Positions 23,818-33,856 are shown, numbered from the stretch's first letter. The stretch is DNA of 64,000 nucleotides from Erinaceus europaeus (GCF_950295315.1 NC_080179.1:66474626-66538625); one strand, 5' to 3'. Numbers and translations: made by a program. Notes: a model not told the origin generated them from the sequence alone.

Positions 23818-23829
23818 ATGTGTGTGTGT
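23562..23829. repeat. Compound (TG)n array with regular ACCAG interruptions
   Basis: TG runs of 5-20 units separated by 'taccag', which recurs about nine times. All long open frames here (Cys-Val, His-Thr) are artefacts of the repeat. Confidence 0.97.
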
Positions 23830-24503
23830 TTCTTTGCTTGAGAACAAAACCATGCCAGGTATCAGGTACCTCATTAAAAATACATATTACCCAGCAGGAT
23901 GGGGTGACTGTAGTGCCATCAGGAGGTTAAGACAAGACAGCATAAATTCTTCACTATCTTACCTCTCACAGCAACTCTGAGAGCTGAGTCACAGACTCCT
24001 GCTCTACTCCTACCTTTGCCCTCTTTCACATCCAAAGGCATTACTGAACACCACCCTCTTCCTTTCTTTTCTTGCTGTCACTCCTCTTTTCCTTGTTCTC
24101 TTTCTCTCTTTCAATATCCCTTTCATCTATATTTCTTCTTCCTTTGATTTTCCTACACGTGCCACATCTTCTCTGCCTCCTCTCCATTTGCTTCCTTTTT
24201 ATTAATTAATTATTTCCATTTTCCCCATAAGTATATATTCTCTCTCCCCAGTACAAGATAGTACAGGAGAGCCAAGGAGAAGGAGACAAGTCAGGTATGA
24301 GCCGTGTTTTCAGGTTGCTCAGGTGACTGGTCATCTCGCATTAGATGAGCTGATGATACTCTTCCTTCAATATCAGAATAAGTAACTACTGTTTACTCTA
24401 TTTTCCTCCTTTCCCCCTCCTGGTCAAACAGAACAAACGTAAACTCTTATTCAAATGTAAACTTTAGACACACCCTTAGATCTATTCTCTGTGTATATTT
24501 TTT
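23830..24503. other. No gene or repeat recognised
   Basis: CT-rich part at 24040-24200 and otherwise ordinary sequence. Confidence 0.5.
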
Positions 24504-24724
24504 ATTGTTATTTGGTTGGGATGCATTGGATCGACCTTCTCGTGGTGCATCCCGTGAGTCCCCATTCATTGGGGAAACTGACGATCTTTCCTAGCCGACT
24601 GAATCCACATGGATCCCAGTCACTTTCAAAGCCAGCAACAAGCAGCTCCTGACAGCTTTCAACCTGACCTGTTGACTGGCTACGGAAGAAGGGCAAACGC
24701 TAGAAGAAGAATTGTTATTTGGTT
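24504..24724 (+). mobile_element. Short Vingi-derived non-autonomous element with 14-bp TSD
   Basis: The TSD attgttatttggtt is at 24504-24517 and 24711-24724, so the element is exactly 24518-24710 (193 bp). Its last 40 bases (gttgactggctacggaagaa and onwards) equal the 3' end of the Vingi copy at 39696-40958, including the ORF stop codon. Its first 70 bases can be folded as an HDV-like ribozyme (next entry). An ATG at 24609 opens a short frame that is cut at the internal deletion junction near 24670. It has both ends of a Vingi-like LINE and no RT, so it is read as an internally deleted passenger. No poly-A tail: it ends in a GAA-type repeat. Confidence 0.88.
24518..24587 (+). ncRNA. Candidate HDV-like self-cleaving ribozyme at the element's 5' end
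   Basis: A double-pseudoknot can be drawn by hand. P1: gggatgc (24518-24524) with gcatccc (24547-24553), 7 perfect pairs, starting at base 1 of the element. P2: ggatcg (24528-24533) with cgatct (24582-24587), five Watson-Crick pairs and one wobble. P3: acc (24534-24536) with ggt (24544-24546), closing a 7-base L3 ttctcgt. P4: cccca (24560-24564) with tgggg (24570-24574). J4/2 aaactga (24575-24581) offers a cytosine at 24578 in the position of the catalytic C. Strand order, the contiguous P2/P3 and the P1 length all fit the HDV family. Known members at LINE 5' ends (R2, RTE-type, and Pr77 of Ingi-clade L1Tc) cut just before base 1 to free the element from upstream RNA. The weak point is P1.1, for which only one clear pair is visible. 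Confidence 0.75.
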
Positions 24725-25049
24725 AACTAGATAAGAGAGGATTTCATTTCTTCTTACTAGCCAAGACCACTTTTATTTCTGCAGGGTAACCTGAGTTGTG
24801 TCATATGTTGTTTCTTCTACCTTGCCATGTCCACAGTAAAGTTCATATTTAACGTGTTGCTTTTAGCCCAAGGCTAAAATCCCAATTCTTAAAGATTGTT
24901 TCTTGAAATTTCTGGCATGTAGACACTCATATTGTACAAATGTAAGTCCATAAAATTCTACTTCTCACTGGTTGGCTACATGATTGTTGTGGGGCAAACC
25001 ATCCTAAAATTTAGCACCTAAAACTAACAAGCATTATCTCACAGTCTCA
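24725..25049. other. No clear feature
   Basis: The stretch 24985-25048 resembles an old LTR or other ancient repeat ('cctaaaatttagcacctaaa') but is too diverged to name. Confidence 0.4.
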
Positions 25050-25235
25050 GTGCACATCAGGGTCAGGACATGTTACCATGCACAACAGCCTAGGTTCAAG
25101 TCCCCAGACCCCACTTGTGAGGGGAAGGGAGTGCTGCAGGTGTGTACATCTCTCTTTCTTTCTCTCTATCACCCTCCCTCTCAATGTTTCTCTCTAATAG
25201 AATAAAAACAAATAAAATACTAAATGCATAAATAA
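25050..25235 (+). mobile_element. SINE family D
   Basis: B-box 'taggttcaagtcccc', body with 'gtgctgcaggtgtgtac', CT-rich stretch and (AAATA)n tail. Confidence 0.8.
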
Positions 25236-25527
25236 ATATAAAATATGTATATTAATATATACATACAAATTTTCAAAATGTCTCAGTAGCATGAATGTTG
25301 AGGAGCTATGCACTAAGCTTATTGCAGAAAATTGACAGGAAGCTTTCATACATTGCTACCTGGGCTTCTCATAGAGCTGTTAAAGTGTTCTTGACATAGG
25401 ACAGCACGTTGTCCAGAGCAAGAGATTCTTGGGGGAAAAAGACGAAATGCAAAGTCTTTTGTTACCAAGTTTCAAATACTCTAAACTCCCACTTCCTTAC
25501 TATCAATTACATGTGAGTCACAAAAAT
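25236..25527. other. No gene or repeat recognised
   Basis: AT-rich, nothing supported. Confidence 0.5.
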
Positions 25528-25780
25528 AAATTTATTTTTTTTAATTTATTTAATTAATTAATTTATTAGAGACAGCCAGAAATTGAGAGGGGAGGGGCTG
25601 ACAGAGAAGGGGAGAGAGAGAGAGAGACAGACAGAGAAAGAGACAGAGAGAGAGACCCGAATCCCTGCTTCATCACTTGCAAAGCTTTCCCCCTGCCAGT
25701 GGGGACCGGGCGTTCAAACCCGGGTCCTTGTGCATTGCAACATACGCACTCAACCAGGTGTGTCACCACCCAGCCTCAGT
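25528..25780 (-). mobile_element. SINE family B
   Basis: Minus-strand copy with B-box (gggtttgaacgcccgg region), core and CT-rich body; T-rich and (TTAA)n tail at 25528-25565. Confidence 0.88.
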
Positions 25781-25862
25781 AAATTAAGTTATACTTAGAG
25801 GGGAAGAAATTAATACTCTTTCCTCTTGAAAGAAGGAATATTATAATAATAAAGAAGAAGAG

Positions 25863-26552
25863 AATCTCAGTATAGGTATATATACTTCAGTGTATCTTAT
25901 ATCATTAAAATCTCAGTATAGGTATATATACTTCAGTGCATCTCAGAGCATGAAAATCTCAGTATATGTGTATATACTTCAGTGCATCTCATAGTATTAA
26001 AATCTCAGTATAGGTATATATACTTCAGTGTACCTTATATCATTAAAATCTCAGTATAGGTATATATACTTCAGTGTATCTCATAGCATTAAAATCTCAG
26101 TATAGGTATATATACTTCAGTGCATCTCACAGCATGAAAATTTCAGTATATGTGTATGTACTTCAGTGCATCTCATAGCATTAAAATCTCAGTATAGTTA
26201 TATATACTTCAGTGCATCTCACAGCATTAAAATCTCAGTATAGGTATATATACTTCAGTGCATCTCACAGCATGAAAATCTCAGTATAGGTATATATACT
26301 TCAGTGCATCTCACAGCATGAAAATCTCAGTATAGGTATATATACTTCAGTGCATCTCACAGCATTAAAATCTCAGTATAGGTATATATACTTCAGTGCA
26401 TCTCATAGCATGAAAATCTCAGTATAGGTATATATACTTCAGTGCATCTCATAGCATTAAAATCTCAGTATATGTATATATACTTTAGTGCATCTCATAG
26501 CATTAAAATCTCAGTATAGGTATATATACTTCAGTGTATCTTATAGCATTAA
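25863..26552. repeat. 46-bp tandem repeat, 15 units, perfectly phased
   Basis: The unit start 'aatctcagtata' (with small variants) occurs at 25863, 25909, 25955, 26001, 26047, 26093, 26139, 26185, 26231, 26277, 26323, 26369, 26415, 26461 and 26507. Every spacing is exactly 46. Units differ only by substitutions. Each contains a self-complementary 'gtatatatac' in most copies. No coding frame. It is a minisatellite. Confidence 0.98.
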
Positions 26553-26712
26553 TGTTGGATCTAAACTTCTGCCAATTTTGGGGGGGGCTCTTCTGCTCAA
26601 AATTCACCCAGTTTATATGTAACTCTAGGATAAAACTCATTTATTTTTGAATAATTAACATTTCTTTTGTGATCACTTTATAGTAAAATTTATGTTTAAT
26701 ATTGCGATGATT

Positions 26713-26838
26713 GCAGAAGAGGACCTAGTGGGGGTTGAGTTATTATGTGGAAAACTGAGAAATATTACGCATGTACAAACAATTGTATTTTAGTGTTGAC
26801 TATAAAGCATTAACCTTCTAATAAAGATTTTTTAAAAT
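26713..26838 (+). mobile_element. L1 type 1 3' UTR fragment
   Basis: Reads 'gaggacctagtgggggttga' through 'catgtacaaacaattgtatt' to 'taataaagattttttaaaa'. Diverged, strongly truncated copy. Confidence 0.88.
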
Positions 26839-27349
26839 AAGCCTATGTCCACTTCATCAACATAATCTCCGGGCTTTTAGTAAGAAACCACAACATGTAT
26901 TCATCCACCTTTCTCATTATCGCAACACTTTACAAATCAAGGACATGTAGTTATTATATAGAATCAAGCTTTTCCCATACAAAAAAAAATTCTACATCTC
27001 TTTTTTTCTTTCATGACAACAAAGTAATTGCTAGGCATAGCTTCCATGATCAAACCATGTTCAGACCAAACAGAGTATTCCTGAGAAATATTATTTTATG
27101 TCTAAAGGTGTTTTTCCTGACTGGACTTTGAGTGAAATAACTATCTGTTCTGTTGACTAATACCTGCCCCCTCCCTGAATGTCTATAATAAACAGTATTT
27201 TCTAGTCATAAGATATAAACCAAGTGAGCGTGTGGATTAGTGAGCTGAATGGAGCATCCTACATAGGATTCACCCTGAAAGATGTCACTGACAAATGGAA
27301 GAAGTGCATGGTTGATAAGAGTAACATGGAGGAGATATCTAATAAAGAC
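26839..27349. other. No gene or repeat recognised
   Basis: A 78-codon open frame at 26895-27131 has no motif or context. Confidence 0.5.
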
Positions 27350-27530
27350 AATCACGGGCTACTGTGATTGCACACCTGGGAGGGTACTTGCTTCACTACA
27401 CAAGTGACCCAGACTTGAGTCCAACCGCCACCACACTGAGGTGAGCTTAGGTGTTTTTGAATATCTCTCTCTCTCTCTCTCTCTCCCTCACTCCCTCTCC
27501 CTCCCCCTCTCCCTCTCCCTCTTTTCATTT
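27350..27530 (+). mobile_element. SINE family D remnant with (CT)n body
   Basis: Diverged head and 'accccagacttgagtcc'-like B-box region, followed by a CT/CCCT-rich simple repeat at 27463-27523. Confidence 0.6.
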
Positions 27531-27800
27531 TACTGGGGGGTTGTTGGTTAATGGTTGGCAGTACAATACAGTTGACATATCGGGACAACCTCTCATTTCT
27601 CCATGATAGGTGTCTGCAAGAGACTCTCTCCCTCAGCATAGGTTGTTTTCCACCATCATACAATAGGACCCCAGAGTCCCTTCACCCCACTTCCTTACTT
27701 TCCTTCTCCACAGTCCTTTGCCTTGGTGCAATATACAACACTCAGTCTAAGTTTCACCTTTGTCTCTGTCTTTCTACAATCCCAAGCAGTGAAGTCCCAA
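27531..27800 (-). mobile_element. L1 type 3 3' UTR fragment
   Basis: The minus strand reads 'cagacacctatcatggagaa', 'tgagaggttgtcccgat' and ends 'taaccaacaacccccca', an older variant of the L1 3' end with the polyadenylation region at the left. No ORF2 part is recognisable. Confidence 0.7.
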
Positions 27801-27820
27801 AACAAAGAAATGTAAAGAAG

Positions 27821-27881
27821 GAGAGGAGGAGGAGGAGGAGGAGGAGGAGGAGGAGATGATGATGATGATGATGATGATGAC
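27821..27881. repeat. (GGA)n-(TGA)n compound microsatellite
   Basis: About ten GGA units followed by eight TGA units. Confidence 0.95.
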
Positions 27882-28270
27882 AAAACTCAAATCACTTTCA
27901 CTCTACAAAAATGTTTATTTATCTTCCTAGCAAAGCAGCAGCATCAGGTACCTAACATGGCCATACTCCTACTTGAAACCTCACTCATGAGACATCACTA
28001 GTTCTTTTTTTCTAATGAAATGTCGTGGGGGAGGCAGAAAGGAGGCAGAAAGAACTAACAATATAGAGTCGCTGTAGTCCCTGCTTCTAAAATTGTCTAC
28101 AGTATTTGTGTTAGTAACCATACCATTGCTGCCACTCTCCAGCTTTGCTGTGTCAGCACCTCAGTTAGACAGAATTTTTTAAAGATAGTGAGATGACACA
28201 AATTATTTCCTGGGGAATCTGAATTCTCAGTGATATTTTCTTTATTGTGTTTTCATGCCTTTCCATCAAC
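27882..28270. other. No gene or repeat recognised
   Basis: Nothing supported; a purine-rich stretch begins at 28285. Confidence 0.5.
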
Positions 28271-28284
28271 TAAGAATAATTAGA

Positions 28285-28415
28285 AAGAAGGAAGAGGAGG
28301 AGGAGAAGGCTGAGAAGATGAAGAAGGAAAAGAAGAGGAAGAAGAATAAAAAGAAGGAGGAGGAGGAGGAGGAGGAGAAGTGAAATAGAGAAAGAAGAGG
28401 AAAGAAGAGAAAAGA
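28285..28415. repeat. GA/GGA-rich simple sequence
   Basis: Long purine-only run with GGA and GAA units. Confidence 0.9.
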
Positions 28416-28781
28416 GGGGGCTGGGCAGTAGCACAGAGGGTTAAGCACACTTGGTGCAAAGCGCAAGGACCAGTGTAAGGATCCCGGTTCAAGCCTCCGG
28501 CTCCCCACCCGCAAGGGGAGTTGCTTCATGAGCGGCGAAGCAGGTCTGCAGGTGTCTGTCTTTCTTTCCCCCTCTCTGTCTTCCCCTCCTCTCTCCATTT
28601 CTCTCTGTCCTACCTAACAACAATGACAGCAATAACAATAATAATAGTAACAACAAAAGAACAATAATAGTAACAACAACAATGATAAACAAGGGCAACA
28701 AAAGGGAAAAAATTGCCTCCAGGAGCAGTGGATTTGTAGGGCAGGCACTGAGCCCAGCAATAACCCTGGAGGAGAAAAAAA

Positions 28782-28827
<46 letters not shown>

Positions 28828-28830
28828 AAA
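28416..28830 (+). mobile_element. SINE family A-long with (GAAA)n tail
   Basis: Complete head, B-box 'cggttcaagcc', core, CT-rich body, two (AAC)n stretches, the 3' block 'aaccctggagg' and a GAAA-type tail of about 13 units (28774-28830). It lies in a purine-rich target. Confidence 0.93.
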
Positions 28831-28844
28831 AAGAAAAGAGAAAA

Positions 28845-29005
28845 GCTGAAGAACAGCTCACTGCATAAATTTGTACCCTGCCATGAATGTTACCTGGACT
28901 TGAATCCCAGAACCAGACAAGAGTGCCCTGGTATCTCTGGGAGAAACTCCAGTACTCTATCTTACTATGTCTCTGCCTGTCTGAAGTAAAAATACAGGCC
29001 CAGAA
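28845..29005 (+). mobile_element. SINE family D-like, diverged
   Basis: A tRNA-like part with 'acttgaatcccaga' and a short body; weak match. Confidence 0.5.
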
Positions 29006-29643
29006 GCAATGAACCACACATGTGCAAGGCCACAGAGTGAAGAGATATAGAAAAGTTAGTAAGAAATATCTTAGTGAGTCCTCTGGGTCCTAAATATAGG
29101 CTTACTTGCCCTTATTGTGTCACAGCAATGCAATTTATACCTATTAATGGGTATATCTGTCTCAGCCAAGCAGAACAGAGATTCCATTCTGCCATTTGCC
29201 TCAGAAAGATGAATAATCAGGTGGCAGACACAGCTCCCACCAAAGAACTCAGCCATCGTTTTGGATAACGGGTACCATCATCAAGCCAGTCACATTTCCT
29301 TTCTGGGAAAATAGGTTCTCTGGTTGCAGGCCATGTGGGAAGTCACAAGTCAGGCATGTAAGTCAATAAATGGTAACGCAACTTCAGAAGGAAAGGCAAA
29401 ACTGTTCCTGAAACTGGAGAATATGCCTATGAAAACAAAACACTTATTTAGTCACGATGAAAGGATCCAGTGTCATCACCCAGGTAGACTGAGGAATGCT
29501 CCAAGAATAGTTGCCATATCAGGGCTCAGCTTCCAGCTTTCTTCACCTGTAGGCACTCAGCTGTGACAGTAGCCAGAAGAGCCTTGGTGAAGGCATCGTG
29601 AGTTTATTGGGGCTATTTTTTTTTAAAGTATCATGATCAGACT
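29006..29643. other. No gene or repeat recognised
   Basis: Balanced composition; short frames at 29071-29268 and 29324-29566 show no motif. Confidence 0.5.
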
Positions 29644-30212
29644 AAAGAAATTCAGAAGTTTTGGTGGTGGGAATGGTGTGGAGCTGTACCCCTCTTATCC
29701 TATGGTTTTGTCAGTGTTTCCTTTTTTTTAATTTATTTTTTATTTAAGAAAGGATAAATTACCAAAACCATAGGATAGGAGGGGTACAACTCCACACAAT
29801 TCCCACCACCCAATCTCCATGTCCCATCCCCTCCCCTGATAGTTTTCCCATTCTCTATCCCTCTGGGAGCATGGACCCAGGGTCGTTGTGGGTTACAGAG
29901 GGTGGAAGGTCTGGCTTCTGTAATTGCTTCCCCGCTGAACATGGACGTTGACTGGTTGGACCATACTCCCAGTCTGCCTCTCTCTTTCCCTAGTAGAGCA
30001 GTCTGGAAAACTCTCACAAGGCTAGACATGGACCTTCCATATGACCCAGTAATTCCTCTCCTGGGGTTATACCCCAAGGACTCCATAGCACCCAACCAAA
30101 AAGAGGTGTGTACTCCTATGTTCCTAGCAGCACAATTCAGAACAGCTAAAGCCTGGAAACAACCCAGTGTTTCCTTTTTATAAATAAAAAATAAAAAGAA
30201 AAGAAATTCAGA
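29644..30212 (+). mobile_element. Type 2 L1 3' end, split by a nested L1
   Basis: The outer TSD aaagaaattcaga is at 29644-29656 and 30200-30212. The outer insert is only about 100 bp of 3' UTR and tail (29657-29726 plus 30180-30199), broken by the next entry. Confidence 0.88.
29712..30179 (-). mobile_element. Twin-primed type 2 L1 nested in the outer L1
   Basis: The inner TSD cagtgtttccttttt is at 29712-29726 and 30165-30179. The insert (29727-30164) has minus polarity: the T-rich left end is its poly-A tail and 29758-29996 is 3' UTR. The right part (29997-30164) is in the opposite orientation and encodes an ORF2 C-terminal piece on the plus strand (DLPYDPVIPLLGLYPKD). A 5' inversion of this kind is the known result of twin priming. 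It links the type 2 3' UTR to an L1 ORF2. Confidence 0.88.
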
Positions 30213-30280
30213 GAAAAGTTAAGAAACTGTCTTTCAAGCTGGTTTAACTCGGGCTTCAAGAAAAATTCAACTCCTTTTCT

Positions 30281-30544
30281 AAAATACAACACATCAGTGT
30301 AAGGATCCCGGTTTGAACCCCCGGCTCCCCACCTGCAGGAGAGTCACTTCACGGCCTGTGATGCAGGTCTGCAGGTGTCTATCTTTCCTCTCCCCATCTC
30401 TGTCTTCCCCTCCTCTCTCCATTTCTCTCTGTCCTATCCAACAATGATGACATCAACAACAACAATAATAACTACAACAACAATGAAAAACAACAAGGGC
30501 AACAAAAAGGGAAAATAAATAAATATAAAAAATACAACACATCA
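30281..30544 (+). mobile_element. SINE family A, 5'-truncated, 16-bp TSD
   Basis: The TSD aaaatacaacacatca is at 30281-30296 and 30529-30544. The insert begins at 'gtgtaaggatcccggtttga', just upstream of the B-box. Confidence 0.95.
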
Positions 30545-30610
30545 AAAATTTCCAAGATAGTATATGGAAAAGTTCTTTTACAAACAAAGGCAGTAGGCAG
30601 GATAATATAC

Positions 30611-30834
30611 AAAGATTCAGGAGCAGGGGACAGGTGGTGGCGCACCTGGTTAAGCCACACACATTACAGTGTGCTGGGACCTAGGTTCAAGGCCCTGGTC
30701 CCTACTTGCTGGGGGAAGGCTTCATGAGTGGTGAAGCAAGTCACTTGATCTTCCCCCTGCTTCCTTCTCCCCTCTCAATTTATCCTTATCCAATAATAAT
30801 ATAATTAAAAATACAATTAAAAAAAGATTCAGGA
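30611..30834 (+). mobile_element. SINE family B, 12-bp TSD
   Basis: The TSD aaagattcagga is at 30611-30622 and 30823-30834. The head 'caggtggtggcgcacctggt', B-box 'taggttcaaggcc' and body are complete. Confidence 0.95.
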
Positions 30835-31106
30835 CTAGACTCTCTTTTTTCTCCAAATTGTGGAGGACCTGAGTTTTTATTTAAAAAGAGGGTCATCCAT
30901 AGATACTTCACACAGAGAAGTCATAGTTCACCTCATCTCTTTCCTCATATCTATTTCAATACTAGATTTTTCCTGGTATGATTATGGTCTTCAGAACAGA
31001 GTACTGTCCACACTTTTGACCACCACCAGATTTACTAAATCAGAATTTTAGTAAGAATTACAGGTGACTCATACATACATTATAAACTTTCAGTACTATT
31101 TCAGAC
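30835..31106. other. No gene or repeat recognised
   Basis: Nothing supported. Confidence 0.5.
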
Positions 31107-31434
31107 CCCATTAATATTACTATTTTTTCCTATTTATTTATTTATTTATTTCCTTTTGTTGCTCTTGTTGTTTTATTGTTGTGGTTATCATTGTTGTTGT
31201 TATTGATATCATCATTGTTTGATAGGACAGAGAGAAATGGAGAGAGGAGGGGAAGACAGAGAGGGGGAGAGAAAGACAGACACCTGCAGACCTGCTTCAC
31301 TGCCTGTGAAGGGACTCCCCTGCAGGTGGGGAGCCAGGGGCTCGAATCGTTATGCAAGTCTTTGCGGTTGTGCCACGTGCGCTTAACCTGCTGCGCTACT
31401 GCCTGCTGCGACTCCCCCCCCCCATTAATATTAT
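31107..31434 (-). mobile_element. SINE family A with TSD
   Basis: Flanked by cccattaatatta at 31107 and 31421. The element (31122-31420) reads on the minus strand with head, core, body and (CAA)n/(AAAT)n tail. The region around the B-box is altered (cgattcgagcc; bases just upstream of it are lost). Confidence 0.93.
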
Positions 31435-31452
31435 TTATAACCATCCTTTTTT

Positions 31453-31638
31453 AAAAGTATTTTAAATTTATTTTAATGAGAGAAAGATACAAAAAGGGAG
31501 GAAGGAGGAAGAAAGACAGAAACCAGGGCTCTGTATAGCTCTGACTTATGGTGGGGAGGAGCTTGAACTTGAAACTGCAGGGCCTCAGGCATGAAAGTCC
31601 TTTGCATAACCATTATGCTATCTCCTCTTCCCCTTACC
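31453..31638 (-). mobile_element. SINE family C
   Basis: The minus strand shows 'gagatagcataatggttatg', the 'aaggactttcatgcctgagg' block and body, ending in an A-rich tail near 31453. Confidence 0.85.
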
Positions 31639-31689
31639 AGACTTCTTCAAATGACAAGAAAGTACACCTCTGTTTATACATTGAGCATA

Positions 31690-31885
31690 ATGACTTGGAC
31701 TGGTGAAATAGCTCTCTTGGGTAGTGCCCTGCTTTGTCATGTACACAGCCCAGGTTCCAGCCCAAGCCCCCACCACATTGAAAGCTCTGCTTCTGTAGTT
31801 TCTTTCATTCTCTCTTTGCTTCCTCTATCTGTAGCTTAAGATCAATCAATACATAAACAAACAAATAAATAAATAGTAAATACAA
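31690..31885 (+). mobile_element. SINE family D
   Basis: Clear head (ggactggtgaaatagctctc), B-box 'caggttccagcc', 'ccccaccacattgaaagc' body, CT-rich part and (AAAT)n tail. One of the best family D copies here. Confidence 0.88.
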
Positions 31886-32409
31886 AAGTAGAGTAATGAA
31901 GTGAACACTCTCATGGAGCAGTAGCGTTCGAATTTTAGACTGCACTAGAAACAAAAACCATCACTCTATCCCCAAAGAATCTTGTTCAATAGGTCTGGGG
32001 CAGGTTCAAGAAATTGCGGTTATAATGATCTTCAGCATTACTGCTGCCAGGGAGCACACTGAAAATCATTCTCAAGTATCACAGTGGCTGGGTTTGGATT
32101 TCCTAAAGGCAGAAGTAGTGGCAGCACCTTCCCAGTGCAGCCTCTTCCTGGTTATGACAGAAACATTAGAAGCTATAGCAGTTTCCTCAGCAAGCCAGTT
32201 TTCAGTGTGTTTCCAGGCATTATTCCCAGGAACAGAGCCTAAAGTCTGTACCGATAGCTCTCCCAGTACGCCTGTGAGCTATCAGGAATTCCTTTCCAAG
32301 TGAATGTGCTAGATCAGGTTCTATTGCCTACAACCAAGAGCCCTGGCAAGGCCTTGCATACACTGAACGAAAGAACTATGGGGGCTGCATATATTGTTCA
32401 TCTCAGCTC
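31886..32409. other. No gene recognised
   Basis: A 92-codon open frame (32025-32303, plus) has balanced composition but no motif, splice-site or promoter support. Possibly old repeat. Confidence 0.45.
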
Positions 32410-33170
32410 ACCTTAGTCTAATCAGAATGCAATAATAAAATCCCAAGGACTGAATGACATAAACAACCAACATAACCTTATTTTTTTTTTCTTTCAGTTC
32501 TAGAGGCTGAAAAATCTTATACTTGCATCACCATGGTCAAGCAAAGTCACTTTTTTAGACTTTTCATAGTAACCTCATAGAAAAGAAAGAGCTAGTAAGC
32601 TCTTTGTAAGGTTTAAAAGGACATAATTCCCATTCATGAGGGCTCAATCTTTATGATTTGATCATCTCTGAGATAGAGATCCCACCTCTTAATACCTTTA
32701 CCTTGGAGGTCAAGATTTAGATATGAACTTGGGAAGAATATAGTTAGATCATAGTACCTATGGAGGACGGTAGATAAAAGGGACAAGGCTTGGGAGCCGG
32801 GTGGCAGCACAGCAGGTTAAGCGCATGTGGCGCAAAGCCCAAGGACCAGCGTAAGGATCCCGGTTTGAGCCCCAGCTACCCACCTGCAGGGGAGTCGCTT
32901 CACAGGTGGTGAAGCAGGTCTGCAGGTGTCTGTCTTTCTCTCCCCCTCTCTGTCTTCCCCTCCTTTCTCCATTTCTCTCTGTCCTATCCAGCAACGATGA
33001 CATCAATGACAACAATAAACAACAAAGGCAACAAAAGAAAAAAAAATTTAAAAAAAGGGACAAGGCTTAAGGAAAATGTAAAGAATGTATAAAAAATAAA
33101 CCTTCTAATAAATAAATAAATTAATTAAATAAAATAAACCTTCTGTGTCAGATATTTTAGGGACTTAACT
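32410..33170 (-). mobile_element. Ancient LTR-like repeat (MaLR-type?), interrupted by a SINE
   Basis: Phrases such as 'cagttctagaggctgaaaaa' and 'cattcatgagggctcaatct' are typical of an old, widely spread mammalian LTR-like repeat. The family name is uncertain. A family A SINE splits it near 32790. Confidence 0.5.
32776..33068 (+). mobile_element. SINE family A, full length, 16-bp TSD
   Basis: The TSD aaaagggacaaggctt is at 32776-32791 and 33053-33068. Head 'gggagccgggtggcagcaca', A-box, B-box 'cggtttgagcc', core, body and tail are all present; among the least diverged SINEs in the window. Confidence 0.97.
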
Positions 33171-33856
33171 GCAGCAACAGGTAACTGAATGAAGCATCGG
33201 TCCCTGGCAGGTGAGGGACACTGAACAACTGGCATTATCAAGACATCCGTGGGGTATGACTTACCTGAGATATGAACTGAACATATATTATATAAATTTT
33301 AGCATATCCATTAACAAACTTCCTATTTTTAATACCAATTGACAAGTAATCCCTACTGAATATCCATTCTTTATGATGAGCAGGAATGAAAGACCTGACT
33401 TTGGATCATGCATAAAATATGTGATAATCTTTCACAACACATGGCGTTAATCACACGTACTAAATATACTTTCTCTTAGAAGTCAGACTTACTTCTGACT
33501 TGTGGTAATATTGTTGTCGAGCGTGGGCTTCCTGAATACCACCTGTTGATGGTTTGTGAAGGCAAAGCTGAGTTTGCTGCTCAGGATGCAAGAGAGGAAA
33601 ACACTAACAGCATTGTGTCACAAGGTGACCTTTCAATCTGTGGGACTGGAGGTAAAGGCTTGTTAGGATTGGGTAAGGATTATGACGCAAGACAAATATC
33701 TGAGGCAAGGAATTTAAACTCTTTTGTAAACTGTCTGTTGATTGTTGCATTTGCAAGTTAAACTGATTAGCCTGGACAACAGCTCACAGAATTTACATTC
33801 AATAGAATAACAAAGTCATATCAAAGGAGGCATGTAAGTAAGTTGTAGTTGTAACT
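33171..33856. other. No gene or repeat recognised
   Basis: A 71-codon frame at 33546-33761 has no motif or context. Confidence 0.5.

Noticed and set aside
23442..23980. Long open frames on both strands (His-Thr and Cys-Val repeats)
   Set aside because: They are produced by the TG/CA array and exist in several frames at once.
24508..24696. 62-codon minus frame across the Vingi-derived element
   Set aside because: It is antisense to the element's own ends and TSD-defined orientation.
25863..26552. Repeat array considered as CRISPR
   Set aside because: Units are contiguous 46-mers with no spacers, no cas genes, and the DNA is mammalian.
32025..32303. 92-codon open frame considered as an exon or small gene
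   Set aside because: No convincing splice sites, promoter or domain; expected by chance in a 64-kb window.
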